A DNA stretch of 64,000 bases from positions 1 through 64,000 of the forward strand of contig NZ_DATCQT010000185.1 of NCBI RefSeq assembly GCF_036569345.1, in the 5' to 3' direction. The notes below the pieces were generated by a model. The model searched no databases. It was not told the DNA's origin and was given only the letters and a program-made list of their open reading frames with translations. The stretch comes from Clostridium_AD sp036569345. Its GTDB lineage: Bacteria > Bacillota > Clostridia > Clostridiales > Clostridiaceae. Made by a program: the position numbers and the translations under genes. Within the stretch, counting starts at the first letter, position 1; each line of letters opens with the position of its first letter. Shown here in pieces: positions 26,130 to 35,381 of the stretch.

Positions 26130-26317
26130 GTACACTCTCTCCTAAATAAATAATTAATTATAAAGAAATATTTAATTTACTTTTATTTCTCTATATCAAG
26201 TTTATTTTAATTATAATGCATCTTGGAAAGAATAACTAGTATCTTGTTATAATCTAAATTTCAATATTAATATAAAAACAATTTATCTTTATTAAAGGAT
26301 AATAAATTATAAAAATT

Positions 26318-26350
26318 TAGCTTCTAAGCAAGTTTTTTGCCCAGAAGCTA
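26318..26350 (-). terminator. terminator after dacF
   Basis: TAGCTTCT (26318-26325) pairs with AGAAGCTA (26343-26350), with a T-rich run on the minus-strand exit side. It lies just after the dacF stop. Confidence 0.7.
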
Positions 26351-26358
26351 TAATTTTA

Positions 26359-27540
26359 TTAAATTGATTTATCAAATAAGTCTAAAAAATTACTTTTAAT
26401 ATTATCCCATAATCTAGATTTTTTAATATCTCTATCGCTATAGATATTAATTTTACCGCTTAAATTATTGTCAATATATATTTCACAAATTCCAATTACT
26501 GCATCCTTTTTATATTCTTTAAGCCCTTCATTTATAACAAACTTCTTAGTAATTATATTTTTCTTACCTCTCTCAAGTGTTATGAGAAAATCCTTTTGTG
26601 CTTTGGCCATTAGGAACTTATCACCTTTTTTATTTAAAGTTACTTTTTCTAAGTCTTGATCTTTTGTTATAACTTTTTTAGTTTCAAATTTAGAAAATCC
26701 ATAATTCATTAACATACTTGCATCACTATTTCTTATTTTATAAGTAGGGGCACCCATAATTATTGCAAGCATTCTTACATTGCTTCTGATTGCAGTAGCT
26801 GATATACAATATTTAGCCTCGTCTGTAAATCCAGTTTTAAGCCCATCACACCCATTAAAAAACCTAACAAGCTTATTATGATTTACAAGACCAATTGGTG
26901 ACTTTCTACCTTCAGAGATAGTTTCCATATAGGTTCCAGAATATTTTAATATTTTAGAATGTTTTAATAACTCTCTAGACATAATTGAAATATCATATGC
27001 AGTTGTAAAATGTCCATCTGCAGGTAACCCAGTACAATTTTTAAAACTAGTATCTTTCATATTAAGACTTTTTGCCTTTTCATTCATCATATTTACAAAA
27101 GCACTTTCGCTACCTCCTAAATACTCTGCCATTGCCACTGCTGCATCATTTCCTGATGCGATGGCAATACCTTTTAAAATTTCTTCCACCGTTCTTATTT
27201 CGCCAGTATCAAGTATCATACTGCTTCCACCCATCTTTTTAGAGTTTTCACTTATAGTCATTTTGTCTTGTAATTTAATCTTACCTGAATCTATTGCCTC
27301 CATAGCCAGTAACATAGTCATTATTTTAGTTACTGATGCAGGTGCGAATTTTTCATGAGAATTTTTCTCATATATTATTTTTCCACTAGATGGTTCCATT
27401 AATAGTGCTGAACTTGCTTGCACTACAATTCCCTTAGTATCCTTATTTTCTCCTACTGCCATAGCTGATATACCAAAAAGCTGTGTTGTAAAAATTAATG
27501 ATAAAATTAAACATAATACATTTTTAAAGCTCGTTCTCAT
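26359..27540 (-). CDS. dacF: D-alanyl-D-alanine carboxypeptidase DacF
   Basis: This S11 serine peptidase trims peptidoglycan stem peptides. In Bacillus, DacF is forespore-specific and adjusts spore cortex cross-linking. Visible are a signal peptide, SVTK in PASVTKIM, SGN in ASGNDAAVA and KTG in LKTGFTDEAKYC. A C-terminal beta domain and an amphipathic end complete the family length. ATG at 27540 is preferred over 27546, because GAGGAGG is 6 bases ahead of it. The position between scpA and xerD/spoIIM is typical of clostridia. Confidence 0.9.
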   Translation of the reverse strand: MRTSFKNVLCLILSLIFTTQLFGISAMAVGENKDTKGIVVQASSALLMEPSSGKIIYEKNSHEKFAPASVTKIMTMLLAMEAIDSGKIKLQDKMTISENSKKMGGSSMILDTGEIRTVEEILKGIAIASGNDAAVAMAEYLGGSESAFVNMMNEKAKSLNMKDTSFKNCTGLPADGHFTTAYDISIMSRELLKHSKILKYSGTYMETISEGRKSPIGLVNHNKLVRFFNGCDGLKTGFTDEAKYCISATAIRSNVRMLAIIMGAPTYKIRNSDASMLMNYGFSKFETKKVITKDQDLEKVTLNKKGDKFLMAKAQKDFLITLERGKKNIITKKFVINEGLKEYKKDAVIGICEIYIDNNLSGKINIYSDRDIKKSRLWDNIKSNFLDLFDKSI

Positions 27541-27748
27541 ATGCATCCTCCTCGAATTCCTTTCCGCTAGATAACAATTTTAAAATGCCATCTGCTCTAT
27601 TCAAAATTTATAACATTATTTTTACCAATTTACATTGATATTATCACTATTTATTTGTAATAAATTAAAAATATTATTTTAACTGTAAAACAAAAAAAAT
27701 CCACCTTCATAATAAATGAAAGCGAATTCTTATTTCTAATCATAATCT

Positions 27749-28627
27749 TTATGCTCTAGGATGAGTGTTCTTATAAATCTCTGCCAATTTACTCTTTTTA
27801 ACTATTGTTGTATAAACCTGAGTCGTAGACATACTATTATGACCTAAAAGTTCTTGAACTGAAGTTATACCAGCACCATTTTGCAATAAATGAACAGCAA
27901 ATGAGTGCCTTATTGTATAAGAATTTATTGTTTTTTTTATGTTTGTGTTTTTAGCATACTCTTTAATTATTTTCCAAAACCCTTGCCTTGTCATCTTGTT
28001 ACCCTTTATATTTAAGAATAGTAAATTCAAATTATTAAAATTCATTTTAAATCGAATCTTCAAATATAAAGATAGACACCTAACTGCATGAGAACCTATA
28101 GGAATTATTCTTTCATTTTTCTTACCATTATTGCAACTTATGTATAACAATTCTAAATTAATATCATATATTGTTAAACTTAAAAGTTCTGAAACCTTTA
28201 TACCTGTTGCATACATCAATTCTAGCATTGCTTTATCTCTAGACCCCTTTACCGTTAATTCCTGTGGTTGATTTAATAATTCATCTATTTCCTCTATAGT
28301 AAGAATTTGGGGTACATTCCTTTTAATTTTAGGAATAGAAAAATATGCTGTAGGATCATATTGTGCATAATCATTTTCAATAAGATATTTATAGTAATTT
28401 CTGATAGAAACTATACTTCTCGCAATAGAACTATTTGCGCGACCCTCTTTTTTAAGATGCTCAGAATATGCCATTATTGTTATGTTATCAATAATTTCTA
28501 TAGTTTCATTTTTATTTTCTGAGAATTCTATAAATCGTTTAACATCCCTAGTGTAAGCTTCTACAGTGTTTTTAGTTAAATTCTTATTTTTTAAATTTTC
28601 AATATAGTTTATCAATAAATTTTTCAT
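27749..28627 (-). CDS. XerD-like tyrosine recombinase with altered catalytic residues
   Basis: The 292-residue protein has the SAM-like N-terminal domain (residues 1-90) and a C-terminal catalytic domain. Conserved are Lys169 (NGKKNERIIP), Arg240, His263 (LGHNSMSTTQ) and Tyr272 (QVYT). Two usual catalytic positions differ: the Arg of TGxRxSEL is Lys144 (TGIKVSEL), and the His of HxxR is Tyr237 (YTIR). Its place beside spoIIM and dacF matches ripX/xerD synteny, so descent from XerD is likely. Whether it still resolves dif sites is uncertain. Confidence 0.8.
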   Translation of the reverse strand: MKNLLINYIENLKNKNLTKNTVEAYTRDVKRFIEFSENKNETIEIIDNITIMAYSEHLKKEGRANSSIARSIVSIRNYYKYLIENDYAQYDPTAYFSIPKIKRNVPQILTIEEIDELLNQPQELTVKGSRDKAMLELMYATGIKVSELLSLTIYDINLELLYISCNNGKKNERIIPIGSHAVRCLSLYLKIRFKMNFNNLNLLFLNIKGNKMTRQGFWKIIKEYAKNTNIKKTINSYTIRHSFAVHLLQNGAGITSVQELLGHNSMSTTQVYTTIVKKSKLAEIYKNTHPRA

Positions 28628-28671
28628 AATTTTCTCCCATATTTTAGAGAATATTTATATTTATATTAAGG

Positions 28672-28899
28672 TTAGACTTTAAAAAATAAATAAAATGTAA
28701 GAATATAATTATAAACTAATTTGTAATTATTATCAACTAATTTGTATACAACAACACTGTTTTTGTAAACATTTGTATTATTAATTAAATTGTGCAGCAT
28801 ATAATCTACAGCTTTGGGCATAAAAATCCCAATTATTAATAAAATAATGAAACATTTTATTGTTAACATAACAAAATGCAATAAATCTTTATGCTTCAC
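28672..28899 (-). CDS. small single-pass membrane protein between spoIIM and xerD
   Basis: The 75-residue product has a strong hydrophobic segment at about residues 9-28 and a second weaker one at the C-terminus. The start is GTG at 28899, overlapping the spoIIM stop by 4 bases, with GGAAG about 9 bases upstream. I recognise no family. Coupling to spoIIM suggests a related envelope role, but this is only inference. Confidence 0.6.
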   Translation of the reverse strand: MKHKDLLHFVMLTIKCFIILLIIGIFMPKAVDYMLHNLINNTNVYKNSVVVYKLVDNNYKLVYNYILTFYLFFKV

Positions 28900-29546
28900 T
28901 TAACTACACTTCCCAAATTATTAATAAGATTTTTAACAAAATATGGTGCAATATATGATTCTATAACTATTCCTATAAAAAGGAAAATTATTAATACAAT
29001 AAAGATTACGCTATAATATATTAACCTACTTGATAGACTACTTGTCCATTGTTTATTAAACTTATTTTTAAGTAGCATTATAGAAAATTCCATTGATACT
29101 ACTGATGCAAAAATAATGCACGGAATATAAATTATATTTTGAGGCAATACCCCTAGTATTGCAATTCCAATACCACTCTTTCCGAGCCCACTAATCATAA
29201 AACTAAAAGTAAACCCAACAGTAAATCCTTTTAATAAATCAATTATTAAAATTACTGGTATTCCGACAATAGTTAAGCCTAAAAACCAAAGAAAAATAAT
29301 CACAGGGAGATTATTTTTAATAGATTGTAAAAATATTAATTTATAACTAATCCCACTAGTGTTTGTTGGATCAATAAAATTCGTCAAGTAATTCACTAAA
29401 TCATTTCGTTCAAATTCCCCCATGTATTTAACGCTATAGATACCTAAAATTATACCTGTAAATACACAAAGAATGCTTATAATATACAACCAAAAATTCT
29501 TTTGTATATGTTTGTTTATATTACTTACTAATGTATTAGATGACAT
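28896..29546 (-). CDS. spoIIM: stage II sporulation protein M
   Basis: SpoIIM is a polytopic membrane protein of the SpoIID-SpoIIM-SpoIIP machine that remodels septal peptidoglycan and drives engulfment. The 216-residue protein has about five membrane segments, with the long loop after the first helix (YMGEFERNDLVNYL) and the FLWFLGLTIVGIP block typical of the family. In Bacillus spoIIM is a SigE gene close to ripX and dacF, as here. Confidence 0.92.
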   Translation of the reverse strand: MSSNTLVSNINKHIQKNFWLYIISILCVFTGIILGIYSVKYMGEFERNDLVNYLTNFIDPTNTSGISYKLIFLQSIKNNLPVIIFLWFLGLTIVGIPVILIIDLLKGFTVGFTFSFMISGLGKSGIGIAILGVLPQNIIYIPCIIFASVVSMEFSIMLLKNKFNKQWTSSLSSRLIYYSVIFIVLIIFLFIGIVIESYIAPYFVKNLINNLGSVVK

Positions 29547-29739
29547 AAATTTTTCCCCCTTTGTTTATTATTTTATTTACTTAGTATCTACTCATAATAT
29601 GTTGTTAAAATTATTCACGTTATTTTGTATATGAATATTATAACTTAGTTCATATTTATGATAGTAAAGAGGGTTATATGCATACTTAATTTAACATTAG
29701 TAATAACATAGTTTTTTATACTTCATATTTCCTTATTAA

Positions 29740-29782
29740 AATAATATAACCTATACAAATAAATTGTATAGGTTATATTATT
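29740..29782 (-). terminator. terminator after spo0A
   Basis: AATATAACCTATACAA pairs with TTGTATAGGTTATATT around a 5-base loop, with A/T-rich flanks. It lies immediately downstream of the spo0A stop. Confidence 0.85.
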
Positions 29783-29785
29783 TAA

Positions 29786-30598
29786 TTAACTAACTCTGTT
29801 CTGTAATCTTAATTTATCGGCAACCATTGCTATGAATTCACTATTTGTGGGTTTTCCTTTAGCATTATGTATAGTATAACCGAATATTTTATTTATAGTT
29901 TCAACTTGTCCACGTCCCCATGCTACTTCTATAGCATGTCTAATCGCTCTCTCTACCCTACTAGCGGTAGTATTAAACTTTTTAGCAATGGATGGATATA
30001 ATTCCTTTGTTACTGCAGAAAGAAGTTCTATATCGTTTACTACCATTGTAATTGCTTCCCTTAAATACATATAACCTTTAATATGAGCTGGAACGCCAAT
30101 TTCATGAATTATATTTGTAATTTCAGCTTCTAAGTCCATTGGTTCGTTACGACTTTTTCTAGTTTCAGTTGTATCAATAAATGAAATTGATTTTTTACTG
30201 GTATCGCTAGAAATTGTATTGTTAAACATCTGTCTTATTCGTTTTGTAAAAACTTCCATATCAAATGGTTTTACTACATAATAATCTGCACCTAAAGCTA
30301 TAGCTCTTTGTGTAATTTTATCTTGTCCTACTGCAGATAATACTATTATTTTAGGTATTGGATCAAGCTCCATGCTACCTAATCTTTCTAGTACACCAAG
30401 ACCATCTAAATGTGGCATAATGATATCTAATACTACTAAATCTGGTTTTCTCTCTTTTATTAATTTAAGAGCCTCTATACCATCTTTTGCTATGCCTGTA
30501 ACCATAATATCTCTTTGGCTTAACAAATAATCATTTAAAATATTGCAAAATTCTTTATTATCATCTGCAATAAGCACGCTAATTCTAGTTTCTTCCAT
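29786..30598 (-). CDS. spo0A: Spo0A, master regulator of sporulation
   Basis: Spo0A is the response regulator that, when phosphorylated, starts sporulation and in clostridia also solvent or toxin programmes. The 270-residue protein has a receiver domain (acidic DDN, phosphoacceptor Asp in VVLDIIMPHLDG, Lys in VVKPFD). The C-terminal DNA-binding domain shows TASRVERAIRHAIEVAWGRG, almost invariant in Spo0A. The frame is open to 30640, but ATG at 30598 with GAGGGGGA upstream gives the normal length. A SigH promoter and a 0A box lie upstream. Confidence 0.97.
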   Translation of the reverse strand: MEETRISVLIADDNKEFCNILNDYLLSQRDIMVTGIAKDGIEALKLIKERKPDLVVLDIIMPHLDGLGVLERLGSMELDPIPKIIVLSAVGQDKITQRAIALGADYYVVKPFDMEVFTKRIRQMFNNTISSDTSKKSISFIDTTETRKSRNEPMDLEAEITNIIHEIGVPAHIKGYMYLREAITMVVNDIELLSAVTKELYPSIAKKFNTTASRVERAIRHAIEVAWGRGQVETINKIFGYTIHNAKGKPTNSEFIAMVADKLRLQNRVS

Positions 30599-30644
30599 AT
30601 TATAACTCCCCCTCACTAATAAATTCCCATATCTTAACAAATAT

Positions 30645-30673
30645 TAATTCGACAAAAGAATTACAATTCCTTC
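30645..30673 (-). promoter_or_regulatory. SigH promoter and 0A box of spo0A
   Basis: GAAGGAATT (30673-30665), 11 bases and GTCGAATTA (30653-30645) fit the SigH consensus RnAGGAwww-N11/12-RnnGAATww at every position. TGTCGAA at 30654-30648 is a perfect 0A box overlapping the -10. This suggests SigH-driven, Spo0A-autoregulated expression. Confidence 0.75.
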
Positions 30674-30726
30674 TTAAATTAAGAAATTTTACAAATAAAT
30701 AATTATTATTCGTCTTTTCTAAAATA

Positions 30727-30749
30727 AAGGATAGCATATGCTATCCTTT
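30727..30749 (-). terminator. terminator after spoIVB
   Basis: GGATAGCA and TGCTATCC form a short perfect hairpin flanked by AAA and TTT, with T-rich sequence after it on the minus strand. It lies 45 bases after the spoIVB stop. Confidence 0.7.
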
Positions 30750-30793
30750 AACTCCTAATATATATTTTACCCCTTTTTCTAAAAAAATACTAG

Positions 30794-32005
30794 CTATTTT
30801 GCTAAAATACCAGCATCTTTTAGCATCCATTCTATATATATTCCATATCCTACTTCAGGTTTATTTATTAATACATGGGTCACAGCACCTATAATTTTAT
30901 TGTTTTGAATTATAGGACTACCACTCATTCCCTGAACTATACCACCAGTTTTTTCTAGAAGTCTTGGATCTGTAACTTTAATAACCATACTTTTAGATCC
31001 AGATGTATTTTGTGGTAATAATTTCTGTATTTCTATTTCAAACATTTCCGGTTCACTACCATTTATAGTTGTTAAAATTTGAGCTTTTCCTACTTTAATT
31101 TCACTTCTTAAACCTATTTTCATAGGCTTATTAAATTTATCATTTATAAGACTTTTAGTCCCATCTCCAAATATACCACATTCTGTATTTGTAATTATCT
31201 GACCTTTAATTTTGTCTTCATTTATAAAGAGACCTCTTAACTCTCCTGGGCTTCCTCTTGTTCCTTTTTTTATGGACACAATATTAGATGATACAATTAC
31301 ACCACTATTAACATTTAGTATTGTTCCAGTATCAGAATCCGTAATTGGATGACCTAGCGCAGCGAATTTTTTAGTTTTATCATCATATAAAGTTAATGTC
31401 CCAACACCAGCAGTTGAATCTCTTACCCATAGCCCAATTTTTTGTTTTCCATCGGAAGAATCCAGCGTTGGTTTTACTTTTATTTCAAACATATCAGAAT
31501 TTTTACGTTGTAATTTAAGAATAAGTTCTGAATTTTTTCCTTTATTTACAAACCTCGTTAAATCTTCCGCACTATTTATTTCAACATCATTAATTTTTAT
31601 TATACTATCTCCTATTTGTATACCTGCTTTTGCAGCAGGACTTGATACTTTACCATTAGCACCATTAATATCAGATAAAGCTACTACTAAAACACCTTTG
31701 ATATTGAGTTTAACGCCAATTGGTTGACCTCCTGGATAAACAGTTATCTCTTGACTGTTTTTTGCAAAAGTTGATTTAACTGCTAATACCTTTTGAGTAT
31801 TATCTATTTCACCCTTCTTTTTTTCTATACTAGGTTTAATAATAATACTACTTTTATCTTGTTTTGCAAATTGGCTCGTATACAAACTTTCTATAGATCT
31901 ATTAAACATGGAAACAACTTTATTTTGAACATTAAAACATGAATATAAAGTGATTATTAACAGAGGTGTCATAACCCAACATAATATACTTACTCTTTTC
32001 TTCAT
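30794..32005 (-). CDS. spoIVB: SpoIVB signalling serine peptidase
   Basis: SpoIVB is secreted by the forespore and cleaves SpoIVFA to release SigK processing in the mother cell. The 403-residue protein has an N-terminal membrane segment (after MKKRVSILC), a PDZ domain at about residues 95-190 and an S55 peptidase domain. The latter shows the catalytic His in ALGHPITD and Ser in GMSGSPI. The frame is open to 32035, but ATG at 32005 has AGGAGG upstream. Position between recN and spo0A is the standard firmicute order. Confidence 0.95.
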   Translation of the reverse strand: MKKRVSILCWVMTPLLIITLYSCFNVQNKVVSMFNRSIESLYTSQFAKQDKSSIIIKPSIEKKKGEIDNTQKVLAVKSTFAKNSQEITVYPGGQPIGVKLNIKGVLVVALSDINGANGKVSSPAAKAGIQIGDSIIKINDVEINSAEDLTRFVNKGKNSELILKLQRKNSDMFEIKVKPTLDSSDGKQKIGLWVRDSTAGVGTLTLYDDKTKKFAALGHPITDSDTGTILNVNSGVIVSSNIVSIKKGTRGSPGELRGLFINEDKIKGQIITNTECGIFGDGTKSLINDKFNKPMKIGLRSEIKVGKAQILTTINGSEPEMFEIEIQKLLPQNTSGSKSMVIKVTDPRLLEKTGGIVQGMSGSPIIQNNKIIGAVTHVLINKPEVGYGIYIEWMLKDAGILAK

Positions 32006-32357
32006 AAGCTTTACCTCCTTTTCTTTTTTTGTCATTACTCTAAGTTACCCTCGAATTCTTTATATTATGCTATACCATAAATTCAAAAACAGTCAAACAC
32101 ATAGATTTAAAACTAATTTTTGATATATTTAAAATATCTTTCTTAATTAGAATTATTTCCACCTTTTTTTAAATTATTAATCTTAGATTATTTAAACTTT
32201 ATAGTTTATAATGAATATTTTTTATTTGCTAAATTAAAGATTCAAGTAATAATAAAATATAAACTATGGTAATAAAAGAGCAAAAAAAATAAAGCCTTAA
32301 TAATATGACTTTATTTTTCCCTATAACACATATTTTTATTAATGTTTTACAAAAAAA
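32006..32357. other. intergenic region between recN and spoIVB
   Basis: This AT-rich gap of about 350 bases should hold the spoIVB promoter. CATAATA occurs upstream of spoIVB, as expected for a SigG -10, but I do not see a -35 at the right distance. A weak hairpin near recN is listed separately. No gene is visible. Confidence 0.4.
32284..32318 (-). terminator. weak terminator after recN
   Basis: AAAAATAAAG and CTTTATTTTT form a low-GC stem around a 14-base loop, about 40 bases after the recN stop. Confidence 0.5.
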
Positions 32358-34052
32358 TTACAAACTAATTATTTTCTTGTTTTTAGCCATGTTTATCATT
32401 TCTTTAGAATTTTCTAAGGTTAATTTTGTAACCTCTGTGCCACCTATCATTCTAGCAATTTCTTGCTGTTTTTCTTTATCATTCATTTTTATAATATTAG
32501 TATAGGTTTTATTATTTATAACATTTTTAGATATTAAATAATTAATATCTGCCATACTAGCTATTTGCGGCAAATGAGTTACACAAAAAACTTGATGGTT
32601 TAATGATATTGAATACATTTTTTCTGCAACACATTGTGCGATTCTACCACTAATACCAGTATCTATTTCATCAAAGATAACCGTAGGTATTTCATCTTTA
32701 TCAACGAATACAGTTTTGAGTGCAAGCATTATACGTGACAATTCTCCACCAGACACAATATCCTCTAAAGGATTCAAAGGTTCTCCAGGGTTAGTAGATA
32801 TACAAAATTGAACTTTATCACAACCATTTTCATAAAATTCGTTTTCTTGTTTTACTTCAATATGAAACTTACTTTTTTCAAGTCCGATGTAATTTAATTC
32901 CTCTTTTATTTTATATTGAAGATCTTTTGCTGTATCACATCTAATTTTATGAATTTCATTTGCTAGAATTTTCATTTCACTCTCTATAACAACTTTTTCT
33001 TTTTTAAGAATAGTAATTATTTCACTACTATTAGTTAATTCTTCATACTCAATTTCAATTTTATCTTTATATTGAAAAATCTCTTCAATTGTTGGACCGT
33101 ACTTTTTTTTACAAATGTTAATTTGGTTTATTCTACCGTTCATATATTCTAATTCTTTTTCATCAAAATATATTGTGTCTCTTAAATCTCTTAGTTCCGC
33201 AATGTTTTGTTCTATATTAAAGTAGCTTTCTTCTAAAGAGTCTGTAATTATTTTTATTTTCTCCATGTGTTTTTCAATACTTCGGAGTTCTTTAATTGTC
33301 ATGGCTAAATTGTCAAATACTGACGTATTTTCTTCATCACTGGTATATAACAATTCATAACTTTTTGATAAATGTTTTTCCAAATTTTCTGCGTTACTGA
33401 CTATTGCATATTTTTCTAAAAGTTCTTGATCTTCACCATTTTTAAGATTGGCATTTTTAATTTCTTCTATCTGATAATTTAAGAAATCAATTCTTTTTTC
33501 CCTCTCACCTTCATTGCCTTCAAGTTTAAGAATTCTATTTTTCATATTAGTCATTTTTGTATATTTCTCATTATACCCAGAAAGAACATGATCAATCCTA
33601 TCAGTTCCAAATGAATCCACATAAAATATATGATTAACTTTATCTAATAAATTATGGTTATCATGTTGTCCATGAATATCTAATAGATTTTTGCTAATGT
33701 GTTTAACCTTTGAAAGCAACATTGATTTACCATTTACTTTAGCAATGCTTTTCCCAGATTGAAATGTTTCGCGACTAATAAATACTGTGTCCTCATAATC
33801 AATATCCATCTCATCTAAAACATTTTTATTACTTTTGGTATCTATAGTGAAAATTGCTTCAACATAAGTTTTATCTTGCCCTGTTCTAATTAAGTTCTTA
33901 TTAAATTTTCCACCTAACACATAATTTATAGCATCAATTAAAATTGATTTTCCTGCTCCTGTTTCACCTGAAAGAACATTAAAACCTCGTTCAAAATTAA
34001 TACTCAATTTCTCAATTAAGGCAAAATTCATAATATTTAATTGTAGGAGCAT
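32358..34052 (-). CDS. recN: DNA repair protein RecN
   Basis: RecN is an SMC-like ATPase acting in double-strand break repair. The 564-residue protein has Walker A GETGAGKS near residue 32, a long coiled coil (about 160-370), the ABC signature SGGELSRIMLAL and Walker B FDEIDTGISG. The order nadK-argR-recN-spoIVB-spo0A is conserved in firmicutes. Confidence 0.97.
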   Translation of the reverse strand: MLLQLNIMNFALIEKLSINFERGFNVLSGETGAGKSILIDAINYVLGGKFNKNLIRTGQDKTYVEAIFTIDTKSNKNVLDEMDIDYEDTVFISRETFQSGKSIAKVNGKSMLLSKVKHISKNLLDIHGQHDNHNLLDKVNHIFYVDSFGTDRIDHVLSGYNEKYTKMTNMKNRILKLEGNEGEREKRIDFLNYQIEEIKNANLKNGEDQELLEKYAIVSNAENLEKHLSKSYELLYTSDEENTSVFDNLAMTIKELRSIEKHMEKIKIITDSLEESYFNIEQNIAELRDLRDTIYFDEKELEYMNGRINQINICKKKYGPTIEEIFQYKDKIEIEYEELTNSSEIITILKKEKVVIESEMKILANEIHKIRCDTAKDLQYKIKEELNYIGLEKSKFHIEVKQENEFYENGCDKVQFCISTNPGEPLNPLEDIVSGGELSRIMLALKTVFVDKDEIPTVIFDEIDTGISGRIAQCVAEKMYSISLNHQVFCVTHLPQIASMADINYLISKNVINNKTYTNIIKMNDKEKQQEIARMIGGTEVTKLTLENSKEMINMAKNKKIISL

Positions 34053-34063
34053 ACTAATTCCTC

Positions 34064-34516
34064 CTATTCACTAATCATTTTTTTAATTCTTTGGATTATT
34101 TCTTTTGTATCTTCTTCGCGTCGTACTAAAATAAAAACAGTATTATCTCCAGCTATAGTTCCTACAATTCCATTGAATTTTAACGAATCTAACGCTTCTG
34201 CTGCAGCAGCCCCAGCTCCCGAAATAGTTTTAAGCACTATAAAATTATCCACATGATCAACATAAATCACTGTTTGAGAAAAAATATTCACCAATTTATT
34301 TGATAAAAAACTATCACCGGGAGAACTAGTTGCATATTTGTGAGTTCCATGTGAATTCATAACCTTAATTAATTTTAATTCTTTTATATCCCTAGATACA
34401 GTTGCTTGAGTAATCTCAAATCCATTATTTTTTAATTCTTCCGCTAACTGCTCTTGAGTTTCAACCTCTTTTCCCTGAATAATCTCAATTATTTTTGCAT
34501 GACGTGAAATCTTCAT
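34064..34516 (-). CDS. argR: arginine repressor ArgR
   Basis: ArgR (150 residues) controls arginine metabolism genes as a hexamer. It has an N-terminal winged helix (ATVSRDIKELKLIKV) and a C-terminal arginine-binding domain (GTIAGDNTVFILVR). The frame opens at 34531, but ATG at 34516 with GAGGGAG 7 bases upstream matches family length. It overlaps the end of nadK by about 30 bases. Confidence 0.95.
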   Translation of the reverse strand: MKISRHAKIIEIIQGKEVETQEQLAEELKNNGFEITQATVSRDIKELKLIKVMNSHGTHKYATSSPGDSFLSNKLVNIFSQTVIYVDHVDNFIVLKTISGAGAAAAEALDSLKFNGIVGTIAGDNTVFILVRREEDTKEIIQRIKKMISE

Positions 34517-35366
34517 CTTTTTCTCCCTCACAATCTATTGTTCTAGAAATTATTTTTTTTCTCAAAATGTCAAAATAATTATAGTCATTAAATTTAACCA
34601 ACCTACATTTTATATTAGAAACACTAACTACTATTTTTTCAAAATTATTTAACTCTATTACCCGTTGTCCATCTAAAGTCAAAAATATACTTTCATGTTC
34701 ACATTTTATACTTATAGCTATCTCACTTTTACAGTCCAGCACTATAGTTCTCAAAGATAAAGATAGAGGACAAATGGGTGTTAAAGCTATTACATCTAAA
34801 TTAGGATAAATTATTGGTCCCCCAGCAGATAAAGAATATGCTGTAGACCCTGTTGGCGTAGATATTATAAGTCCATCCCCTGTATAATTAATATAAAACT
34901 TGTTATTTATATAAATCACATATTTAACAACTCTCGCTAGTGTACCCTTTGATACAACTATATCATTTAAAGCAGTATAATTTTCACTCTCTCCCCGATT
35001 AGGCAAATTGCAATTAAGCATTATTCTGTCTTCAACATAATAATCATCTTCAATAAATCTTTTCATAGCGCTTTCAAATTCTAACATCTCCACACTAGAA
35101 AGAAATCCCAAATTACCAATATTCACTCCTAATATAGGTATATTAGGGTTATTTAAATTCCTTGATGTTCTTAAAATTGTTCCATCTCCACCTAAAGCAA
35201 TAATAATATCCAAATGATCATACTTGATATTCTGAAGGCCAATGGCATCTTTAAATATAAATATATTCTTATCATCAATATATTTATTAACAATATTTTT
35301 TACATATTCACTTATTTTTCCATCTTTGTCCTTAGTGGTATTTATATTAATGCCAATGCTTTTCAT
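34485..35366 (-). CDS. nadK: NAD kinase
   Basis: NadK phosphorylates NAD to NADP. The 293-residue protein has the GGDGT signature at about residues 59-63, a conserved NxGxLGFL block and the TPTGSTAYSLSAGGP block of the catalytic domain. AGGAGGG precedes the ATG. It lies between tlyA and argR. Confidence 0.95.
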   Translation of the reverse strand: MKSIGININTTKDKDGKISEYVKNIVNKYIDDKNIFIFKDAIGLQNIKYDHLDIIIALGGDGTILRTSRNLNNPNIPILGVNIGNLGFLSSVEMLEFESAMKRFIEDDYYVEDRIMLNCNLPNRGESENYTALNDIVVSKGTLARVVKYVIYINNKFYINYTGDGLIISTPTGSTAYSLSAGGPIIYPNLDVIALTPICPLSLSLRTIVLDCKSEIAISIKCEHESIFLTLDGQRVIELNNFEKIVVSVSNIKCRLVKFNDYNYFDILRKKIISRTIDCEGEKDEDFTSCKNN

Positions 35367-35381
35367 ATTCCCTCCTTGATC

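Noticed and set aside
32050..32110. SigG promoter for spoIVB
   Set aside because: CATAATA is present, but a -35 such as TGAAT is only about 10 bases upstream rather than 14-15, so it was not called.
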